This document shows positions 7,782-15,300 of a DNA stretch of 64,000 nucleotides, piece after piece; the stretch's first letter is position 1; every line of letters begins with the position of its first letter. Source of the DNA: Bacteroides cellulosilyticus (lineage in GTDB: Bacteria > Bacteroidota > Bacteroidia > Bacteroidales > Bacteroidaceae); assembly GCF_020091405.1 (NCBI RefSeq), contig NZ_CP081903.1:4154501-4218500 (forward strand), given 5' to 3'. The position numbers were made by a program, and so were the translations under genes. The notes beneath the pieces are model-generated. The model was not told where the DNA came from. It saw only the letters and a program-made list of their open reading frames with translations, and did not search any database.

Positions 7782-10253
7782 ATGCGTTTATCCGAATTAA
7801 AAACTGGAGAAAAAGGTGTAATCGTTAAAGTACTGGGGCATGGCGGTTTCCGCAAACGAATTGTAGAAATGGGCTTTATTAAAGGCAAGACTGTAGAGGT
7901 TTTGCTGAATGCCCCGCTGAAAGATCCAATAAAATACAAAGTAATGGGGTATGAAATCTCTTTGCGCCGACAGGAGGCAGGGATGATTGAAATACTCAGC
8001 GAACATGAGGCGAAAGAGCAAGTGACAAAACCGAATTATCATCCGGGAATGAGTGAAGATATTTATCCGGGGGAAGAAGAACTGAAACGTATCGCTCTCG
8101 GTAAACGTCGTACCATTAATGTTGCATTAGTGGGTAATCCAAACTGTGGGAAAACTTCTCTGTTTAATATTGCTTCCGGTTCACACGAACACGTTGGTAA
8201 CTACAGCGGGGTTACAGTGGATGCCAAGGAAGGCTACTTTAATTTTCAAGGTTATCATTTCCGCATAGTCGATTTGCCCGGTACATATTCGCTATCAGCA
8301 TATAGTCCTGAAGAAATGTATGTCCGTCATCATATTATTGATGAAACACCGGACATTGTTATCAATGTGGTAGATTCGTCCAATCTGGAGCGTAATCTGT
8401 ACCTCACTACCCAGTTGATTGACATGAACGTGCGTATGGTGATGGCTCTCAATATGTACGATGAACTGGAAGCCAGCGGCAACACGCTGGATTACATGAA
8501 ACTGAGTGAACTCTTTGGTGTTCCTATGGTTCCTACCGTTTCGCGTACGGGCAAAGGCATCGAAGATCTTTTTCACGTTGTTATCAGTATTTACGAAGGT
8601 GCCGACTTCCTCGATCAGAAAGGCAAGGTACGTGCAGAAGTGTTGAATGACCTGCGTGAATGGCATCGGGAGTATGTGCCCGGCTATACCGGTGGGGCTC
8701 ATAAAGAAGAAGAAGTACGTCATCATGGATTCTATCGTCATATTCACATAAACCACGGTCCTGAACTGGAACGCAGCATTGAAGAGGTGAAGCGGGTGAT
8801 TAGTGAGAATGAGGGTATCCGTCATAAGTATTCTACCCGCTTTCTTGCCATCAAGCTTCTGGAGAATGATACGGATTTGGAAACGCTGATTAAAACTTTA
8901 CCCAACGGCAAAGAAATCATAGATGTCCGTGATCAGGAAAGCCGCCGTATCCGAGACGTGCTGAATGAGGATTGCGATCAGGCTATCACCGATGCAAAAT
9001 ATGGTTTTATATCCGGTGCACTGAAAGAAACCTTTGTGGATAATCATTTAGATAAAGAACATACTACACGCGTGATAGATTCCATTGTAACACATCGTGT
9101 GTGGGGATTCCCCATTTTCTTCCTGTTCATGTATCTCATGTTCGAAGGGACGTTCGTGCTCGGCGAATACCCGATGATGGGTATCGAATGGCTGGTAGAA
9201 ACCCTCGGCAACTTTATACATGCCAATATGGCGGACGGACCGTTGAAAGATCTATTGGTAGATGGTATTGTAGGTGGTGTTGGTGGTGTGATTGTCTTCC
9301 TGCCGAACATTCTTATTCTTTATTTTTGTATATCGTTGATGGAAGACTCCGGTTATATGGCGCGTGCTGCATTTATCATGGACAAGATTATGCATAAGAT
9401 GGGGTTGCATGGTAAATCCTTCATTCCTCTGATTATGGGTTTCGGATGTAATGTACCTGCTATTATGGCTTCGCGCACTATTGAGAACCGTAAAAGCCGA
9501 CTTATTACCATGCTCGTCAATCCGTTGATGTCATGTAGTGCCCGCCTGCCTATTTATTTGTTGCTGGTAGGTGCATTTTTCCCGAACAATGGTAGTTTGA
9601 TACTGTTATTAATATATTCAATAGGTATCCTGTTGGCGGTATTGCTGGCGCGTTTATTCAGCCGTTTCCTGGTGAAGGGGGATGATACTCCGTTCGTAAT
9701 GGAGCTTCCGCCTTACCGTTTACCGACAGCAAAAGCCATTTTCCGTCACACGTGGGAGAAGGGTGCACAATACCTTCGTAAAATGGGAGGTATTATCATG
9801 ATAGCTTCCATCGTAATATGGGCATTGGGATATTATCCTGACCATGATGCGTATGAAACGGTTGCCGAACAGCAGGAGAATTCCTACATCGGACAGATAG
9901 GAAAGGCTATGGAGCCGGTGATTGAACCTTTGGGTTTTGACTGGAAACTTGGTATCGGTATACTTTCAGGTGTGGGCGCTAAGGAATTAGTGGTAAGTAC
10001 ACTAGGCGTGCTTTATACGAATGATGCTGAAGCAGATGCCGTAAGTCTTGCCGAACGTATTCCGATTACGCCATTGGTAGCTTTCTGCTATATGGTGTTT
10101 GTATTGATCTATTTCCCATGTATAGCTACGATTGTAGCAATCAAGCAAGAATCCGGTAGCTGGAAATGGGCATTATTTACGGCAGTGTATACCACGTTGC
10201 TTGCGTGGGTAATGGCATTTGCCATTTATAGAATAGGAGGATTATTTGTATGA
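7782..10253 (+). CDS. feoB: FeoA-FeoB fusion ferrous iron transporter
   Basis: Imports Fe(II) across the inner membrane. Residues 1-72 are a FeoA SH3-like domain (MRLSELKTGEKGVIVKVLG, then ISLRRQEAGMIEIL), normally a separate protein. The FeoB GTPase follows from about residue 108, with G1 GNPNCGKTS, G2 region NYSGVTVD, G3 DLPGTYS, G4 NMYDE and G5 SRTGKG. The membrane part (about 435-823) has two Gate domains and includes GFGCNVPAIMASRTIENRKSR. The length of 823 equals FeoA plus FeoB. Its stop overlaps the start of the next gene by four bases. A FeoA-FeoB fusion is usual in Bacteroides. Confidence 0.96.
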   Translation: MRLSELKTGEKGVIVKVLGHGGFRKRIVEMGFIKGKTVEVLLNAPLKDPIKYKVMGYEISLRRQEAGMIEILSEHEAKEQVTKPNYHPGMSEDIYPGEEELKRIALGKRRTINVALVGNPNCGKTSLFNIASGSHEHVGNYSGVTVDAKEGYFNFQGYHFRIVDLPGTYSLSAYSPEEMYVRHHIIDETPDIVINVVDSSNLERNLYLTTQLIDMNVRMVMALNMYDELEASGNTLDYMKLSELFGVPMVPTVSRTGKGIEDLFHVVISIYEGADFLDQKGKVRAEVLNDLREWHREYVPGYTGGAHKEEEVRHHGFYRHIHINHGPELERSIEEVKRVISENEGIRHKYSTRFLAIKLLENDTDLETLIKTLPNGKEIIDVRDQESRRIRDVLNEDCDQAITDAKYGFISGALKETFVDNHLDKEHTTRVIDSIVTHRVWGFPIFFLFMYLMFEGTFVLGEYPMMGIEWLVETLGNFIHANMADGPLKDLLVDGIVGGVGGVIVFLPNILILYFCISLMEDSGYMARAAFIMDKIMHKMGLHGKSFIPLIMGFGCNVPAIMASRTIENRKSRLITMLVNPLMSCSARLPIYLLLVGAFFPNNGSLILLLIYSIGILLAVLLARLFSRFLVKGDDTPFVMELPPYRLPTAKAIFRHTWEKGAQYLRKMGGIIMIASIVIWALGYYPDHDAYETVAEQQENSYIGQIGKAMEPVIEPLGFDWKLGIGILSGVGAKELVVSTLGVLYTNDAEADAVSLAERIPITPLVAFCYMVFVLIYFPCIATIVAIKQESGSWKWALFTAVYTTLLAWVMAFAIYRIGGLFV

Positions 10254-10465
10254 TGAATTGGCAACAATGGGTAGTTGCAATCCTGTTACTGTTGTGTATT
10301 GTTCGGATCGGATGGGGAATTTATGCATTTTTTCGCCGGACAAAAGAAAATGGTAATCCATGTGCAAATTGCGTAACCGGTTGTGACTTAAAGCGATTGA
10401 TGGATGAGAAGCGTGCAGAGTGTAGTGTGACAAAAAAAGAAAAGAAGAAAAATTGCTGCGGATAG
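10250..10465 (+). CDS. FeoB-associated Cys-rich membrane protein
   Basis: A 71-residue protein with one N-terminal membrane helix (WVVAILLLLCIVRIGWGIYAFF) followed by a short cytoplasmic Cys-rich tail (CANCVTGCDLKRL, then CSV and NCCG). This is the pattern of the small FeoB-associated protein that takes the place of FeoC in many bacteria. The ATG overlaps the feoB stop (ATGA), so translation is probably coupled. Function is inferred from position and cysteines; it may handle iron or sense redox state. Confidence 0.85.
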   Translation: MMNWQQWVVAILLLLCIVRIGWGIYAFFRRTKENGNPCANCVTGCDLKRLMDEKRAECSVTKKEKKKNCCG

Positions 10466-10495
10466 TTGGAGTTTTCAAAAAATGTACTACCTTTG
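10466..10495 (+). promoter_or_regulatory. tRNA-Cys promoter
   Basis: -33 GTTG-type element (TTG at 10466-10468) and exact -7 TACCTTTG (10488-10495) with 19 bases between. Transcription would begin about 16 bases before the tRNA. Confidence 0.7.
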
Positions 10496-10517
10496 CAACC
10501 GCAAATGAGAAAAGATT

Positions 10518-10589
10518 GGTTCCTTGGATGAGTGGCTTAGTCAGCGGTCTGCAAAACCGTGTACGGCGGTTCGAATCCGCCAGGAACCT
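10518..10589 (+). tRNA. tRNA-Cys (GCA)
   Basis: A 72-base cloverleaf. The acceptor stem GGTTCCT pairs with AGGAACC, the discriminator is U73 as expected for Cys, the anticodon stem GCGGT/ACCGT encloses the loop CTGCAAA with anticodon GCA at 10551-10553, and the T-arm contains GGTTCGAATCC. CCA is not encoded. A promoter lies upstream and a hairpin terminator directly downstream. Confidence 0.97.
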
Positions 10590-10590
10590 C

Positions 10591-10641
10591 AAGCAAAGCT
10601 CCGAAGCTACTGATAATAAAGGGCTTCGGAGTTTTGCTTTT
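10591..10641 (+). terminator. tRNA-Cys terminator hairpin
   Basis: Two-part stem: AAGCAAA with TTTGCTT outside and CTCCGAAGC with GCTTCGGAG inside, around an AT-rich loop, followed by TTTTA. It begins two bases after the tRNA. Confidence 0.8.
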
Positions 10642-10713
10642 ATGGAGGTACGCAAATAGGGGCGCAGGTTCTGGTAAAATGTACCTTTAGACAAATTAGA
10701 AAACTCTAAAGCC

Positions 10714-11454
10714 ATGAAACCAATATTCAACGATGAACAACAGAAAAGGGCTTCTTTTATTTTAGAAAGTCCTTTGGCTAAGTTATCAGAACTTTACTCT
10801 AATGAGATAAAGGACTTGGCGGTGGTTTGGTGTTACTATTCCGGAAAAATAGAAGGCAATACTTATACTTACGTTGAAACGGAAGCACTATTAAAAGATG
10901 GCATAACTTCCGAAAAGAAGTATGAAGATGCCAAGATGCTTAAAAATCTCTACAATACTTTCATTTCTGAACTGGAATATATCAATAAAGGAAGGAATCA
11001 AGAAGTCATAGACGAGCGTACTCTTTTCAGAATACATCAATCTATTGCGACGGGATTGGTATCTAATGAAGAAGCAGGTTCGTTAAGAACACGTGCCGTT
11101 CGTATCAGCGGAACGGAGTATATTCCACCTAAGAATCAGCAAGAAATAAAAGGTAAACTTAACGAGATTCTTTTTCAGCAAGAAAAGTATACTAATCCGT
11201 TAGAAAAAGCCGTCTATTTACATTGTAATATTGCTCGTCTGCAACCTTTCATTGACGGAAATAAACGAACTGCAAGAATGATAGAAAGCATTGCATTAAT
11301 GAACGCTGACATTATTCCAGTATATTCTGCGAAAGACTCAGATATTCTGAACTACAGGAAAGGATTGATAGCGTTTTATGAAACGGAGGATTATGGTAGA
11401 TATACTGACTATTTTCTGAATAGGCAGATAGAGAGGATTAAAGAAATAGGATAA
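10714..11454 (+). CDS. Fic-fold protein with Gln replacing the catalytic His
   Basis: Fic proteins transfer AMP or other phosphate-containing groups onto protein side chains. This 246-residue protein has the N-terminal inhibitory motif S-x-x-x-E-G (S43 to G48, in YYSGKIEGN), characteristic of self-inhibited class II Fic proteins. The active-site loop reads LQPFIDGNKRTAR (177-188), where the canonical form is HPFxDGNGRxxR: the catalytic His is Gln177 (codon CAA) and the second Gly is Lys. The Asp-Gly-Asn anion-binding part and the final Arg are kept. It lacks an N-terminal DNA-binding or membrane part. It is the first gene after tRNA-Cys. With the His missing, AMP transfer by the usual mechanism is doubtful; whether a related subfamily shares the Gln cannot be settled from the sequence alone. 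Confidence 0.85.
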   Translation: MKPIFNDEQQKRASFILESPLAKLSELYSNEIKDLAVVWCYYSGKIEGNTYTYVETEALLKDGITSEKKYEDAKMLKNLYNTFISELEYINKGRNQEVIDERTLFRIHQSIATGLVSNEEAGSLRTRAVRISGTEYIPPKNQQEIKGKLNEILFQQEKYTNPLEKAVYLHCNIARLQPFIDGNKRTARMIESIALMNADIIPVYSAKDSDILNYRKGLIAFYETEDYGRYTDYFLNRQIERIKEIG

Positions 11455-11771
11455 TGCACCAACCGTTTCATGTTTCTGGAAGTAATCTATTCTGTGTATA
11501 GTATTATATGCTGAATTCTATCATTTACCTTTGATTAGCAAGCTTTTTACGGTCAAAACTATAAAGTGTCCGTTCAGAAAGGAGAAGATTCGTAAAAGGC
11601 ATGAAAATCGTGCGAGTGTAGACCGCATGTAGTCCGAGCCTCCTAAAACGATACGATTGTAGCACATGAAAAGTATTAATTTTAGGTTTTTCCCTATCAA
11701 TAATTATAGAATTCACCAGTTAGTTATCATTTTCCCATATTACTTTTGTTACAAACCAAAAGAAATACGCC
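11455..11771. other. Gene-free stretch with two orphan -7 elements
   Basis: No gene is visible. TACCTTTG at 11526-11533 and TACTTTTG at 11741-11748 match the -7 consensus; the second lies 23 bases before the repeat-protein ATG and probably serves it. The first has no gene after it, so a small RNA is possible but unsupported. Confidence 0.45.
11741..11748 (+). promoter_or_regulatory. -7 element of the repeat-protein gene
   Basis: TACTTTTG matches TAnnTTTG at 23 bases before the ATG. No clear -33 element. Confidence 0.45.
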
Positions 11772-12305
11772 ATGAAAAAGATTCTATTTATCCTATTTAC
11801 AGTTCAGTTTGTTTTAGCTCCCCATATAATGAAGAGCTATAGTGTTAATTCTATCGAGGATAGTTACGAATATTCGATAGTCAATCAGGGAAAGAAAACA
11901 GTCAAAAAAGACATTTGGGATAATACGATTATTGAAGATGATAATGGTAATAAGATTACGATTAAAAAAGATATTTTGGGAAATACTATTATTGAAGATG
12001 ATAATGGTAATAAGATTACGATTAAAAAAGATATTTTGGGAAATACTATTATCGAAGACAATAACGGCCACAAGAAAACGATTAAAAAAGATATCTTTGG
12101 CAATACTATTATCGAGGATAATAATGGTTATAGAAAAACGATCAAAGAAGATATTTTGGGCAATACTATTATTGAGGATAATAATGGCAATAAGAAAACA
12201 ATCAAAAAAGATATCTTCGGCAATACCATTATTGAAGACAGTAAAGGGCACAGGCAGATTATCAAAAAGGATATATTCGGAAATTCCACTATCGAAGACT
12301 ATTAG
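11772..12305 (+). CDS. Secreted protein of 20-residue tandem repeats
   Basis: Unrecognised 177-residue protein. A signal peptide (MKKILFILFTVQFVLA) is followed by seven tandem 20-residue repeats of the type IKKDILGNTIIEDNNGNKKT, the last one shortened (KKDIFGNSTIEDY). Every unit carries D-x-x-G-N and E-D-x-x-G turns in an alternating hydrophobic/charged pattern, which suggests a beta-hairpin or beta-solenoid fold, somewhat like RHS/YD repeats but shorter. At DNA level the period is 60 bp, and the second and third units are almost identical, a sign of recent duplication. Lys and Asp/Glu are abundant. No anchor is visible, so it is probably periplasmic or exported. Function unknown; it lies between the Fic gene and the large helicase, convergent with the latter. 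Confidence 0.75.
   Translation: MKKILFILFTVQFVLAPHIMKSYSVNSIEDSYEYSIVNQGKKTVKKDIWDNTIIEDDNGNKITIKKDILGNTIIEDDNGNKITIKKDILGNTIIEDNNGHKKTIKKDIFGNTIIEDNNGYRKTIKEDILGNTIIEDNNGNKKTIKKDIFGNTIIEDSKGHRQIIKKDIFGNSTIEDY
11890..12302 (+). repeat. 60-bp coding tandem repeats
   Basis: About seven 60-bp units inside the repeat-protein gene. Units around 11945-12004 and 12005-12064 differ at only a few bases, so copy number could change by slippage or recombination without shifting the frame. Confidence 0.85.
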
Positions 12306-12340
12306 GTAGACATTCTTTTTCATCCTGTTTTCCCTTTCGG

Positions 12341-12377
12341 AAAAAAGTATCCATGAACCCTAATTGTTCATGGATAC
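12341..12377 (-). terminator. Terminator overlapping the end of the helicase gene
   Basis: A perfect 12-bp stem (GTATCCATGAAC with GTTCATGGATAC) whose 7-base loop contains the helicase TAG stop. Read on the minus strand it is followed by TTTTTT, so it ends helicase transcription. The convergent repeat-protein gene may also use it. Confidence 0.75.
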
Positions 12378-15300
12378 CATTCCGTTCGCGTGGCTGAATA
12401 TTCCTTTATCAATCAGCAATTGTATAGTATGTTCCGTTACCATATCTAAATTGTTTCCTTTCCTACTGAAACCAAGAAGTTGGGAAGTCAGCCGTTTCAG
12501 ATCTTCTGTCGGCATGGATATCTGTTGTTCTATGGCATAGCGGGCGGCACTCATTACTTCCAGGATCGGAATATCTAGAATGTCGCGTTTGGAGTTGATG
12601 CGGTAAAAGTCGCAGTCTTTAGCTTTCTCTTTATCCTCCCAGTAAATTATAGTATCTCCTGATAAGGGGTCTTTATATGCATCTTCAAGAAGACTGTCGA
12701 TAAATACCTGTAGACGGGTGGTAACTCTTGTTAGATTCCAAATTCGTAATATCCTTTTATATAGCAGAGTATTTGTAATAGGTTGTTCAATCTTGACTAT
12801 TTGTTGAAGTTGTTTTTTAACCTGATAGGAGGAAGCCATTACGGTATCGATATCTGTACTGTAGCCTATATTGGGCAAGTCAGCGAATGTATACTCTCTT
12901 TCTCGATTGTTCACTAACTCTACAACAGGTTCATTCTCTATACTGAATGTTTTCAGAACATTATTCTCTGTCGGAAGAGGAGGTTGTTTTTCTACTTTTG
13001 TGTTTTTTAAATCTTCCAGCTTTTTAATAATGCGCTCCACGACGTTCTCCTTATGTTCAAACCAGTCGACGGACCATACACGCATTACATTCCAGTGGAG
13101 CATCTGCAAAACATTCGGTTGTACTATTTCACGGTCCCTTGTAGTCTTGGTTTCATAATAGTTTCTGCCGTCACACAATATTCCCAGAATATATGTATCC
13201 GGTTGCAACGGATTGACAATCGCTAAATCCACCTTAAAGTTTGACCGCCCTACCAGAGTGTCCACTTTATAACCACGCTGAGTGAGTTCCTGTGCAATTA
13301 AAGTAATAAGATTACTTTGTTGCAGGTTCTGTAGTTGGATGGCCGGAATAGGTGAGGTACCGCGTTCTGCAAATTCAAGGAACCTCTTTAGGCCTTCCAC
13401 ACCTTTGGACTTTGTACGTTTCAAATCTATTTGTTCGGAGCGTAAGGTTGAGAAGATAATCATCTCATAACGTGCACGCGATACGGCTACATTCAGACGA
13501 CGCTCGCCACCTTGATTATTCAATGGTCCGAAATTCATAGATACATTGCCATTCCTGTCCGGACCGTATCCTATAGAGAAAAGAATAATATCCCGTTCAT
13601 CACCTTGTACATTCTCCAGATTCTTGATGAAAATAGGTTCATTACTTTGGAAAGCTTTTTCTTCCAATTCAGGATATTTGTTCAGCTCCTCAATGAGCAT
13701 ATCTTCTATCAGATTTTGCTGTACCTGGCTGAAAGATACGACACCTATACTTTTTTTGGGAACTTCAGATGTACGTAGCCGGTTCAGTATTTCTTTCACA
13801 ATGGCTTCCGCTTCGGCATGATTGCTGCGTGTACGTCCTTTATCATACGTACCATCTACTTGAACTAAACGTACTTTTGAAATCCTGTCATCCACAGAAG
13901 GAAAAGTATATAGCTTTCCATTGTAATACTGAGAATTACTGAAAGCAATCAGACTTTCGTGTTTGCTCCGATAGTGCCAAGTCAGATAACGGAATGGAAT
14001 GGATAACGAGATGCAATCATCCAGAATGCTCTCCATATCGTCAAATTCAGCTTCTTCCTCGTCTACTTGTGAAGAGGAGAAGAAACTTGTCGGAGGCATT
14101 TGCTTGGGATCACCTACTACGACTAATGCGTTGCCGCGGGCTATTGCACCGACTGCCTCGCTGGTAGGCATCTGTGATGCTTCGTCGAAAATAACAAGAT
14201 CGAACTTCTCTGCATCCAGATCGATATACTGAGCCACTGATATCGGACTCATCAACATGCATGGACATAGCTTGGGCAACAGAGTTGGTATCTGGTCTAT
14301 AATTCTCCGGATAGATGTGCCGCGTCCTCCATTTGAAATGTTCCTTTTTAGAATTCCTATTTCGGAACTGGAGGCGGCTTCCATTGTCAGTGATGGTATT
14401 TTGGCTGCTAATCTACAGTATAGTTCTTTTTTACTCAACTCCTGAAAATCTATAGTCAACTGTTTGTATTTACTGATCATTTCCTCAAATAGCAACCCGT
14501 TGAAAAGACGTAAAGTTTCGTCTGCATCAACGGTTTTTAGAGCTAATTGGTGATAAACGCCCTTCATATACGCATCAGAAGCTTCCGATCCGCTTTTATG
14601 CTTATCTGTTATATAGTTGATAACTACGGTTAAATGCAGAGATTCCAATTCTCTCTTACGGATGCACCATTGTCCCCAATCTTTAATCTTATTGAAGTGA
14701 GTTAACCAGGTATTCAGTAGAACCGGTAGTTTCATTTCAAGATTATTATCCGGCAGTTGTATGTAGCATGAACCTTTTATTTCATTGAGAACCGTATTCA
14801 ACTCGTTGGATGTATCGATTAATTGCCTGAATATATTTTCATTAGACTGCTGGAATGCGTTCCAGTCAATACTGATTTTATTTGCAAATTGATTCAGAAC
14901 TTCCGCAAATGGCTGTTGAACGATTGCTGCGTATTCCGATAAAGTGTTGTAAATTATCGGAAGATTCTTAAGTATAGAATCAATATCATCCCATTTCTCT
15001 TTGCTCTTTCTTCCTAAGAAGCCGAAAGAAGATGATAATTCGGAAGATTGTTCCTGAATGATTTTATTATTCTTTTGATAAGCATTTAGCTTTTCTAACA
15101 GGCTTGGTATTTGTACCGCTTGCAAACTCGTATTGTAAAGTTTGAGTTTTTTCAAATAAGAACGTTTGGCAAAGAATTTGGGTAAGAACCATTTCAATTC
15201 GATAGCTTTCCACTCTTGCTGAAGGGCAAATGCATTTTCTTCTAGAATTTGGGGTGCGTAGTCTTTGCCTAGTTCGGTTTGTAACTGATCTCGTTTACGA

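Noticed and set aside
10591..10641. Repeat of the tRNA-Cys end as an integration site
   Set aside because: The repeat is a hairpin of its own stem and no second tRNA end was found down to 18394.
11814..12323. 169-residue minus-strand frame opposite the repeat protein
   Set aside because: The repeated DNA is open on both strands; only the plus frame has a signal peptide and a -7 element.
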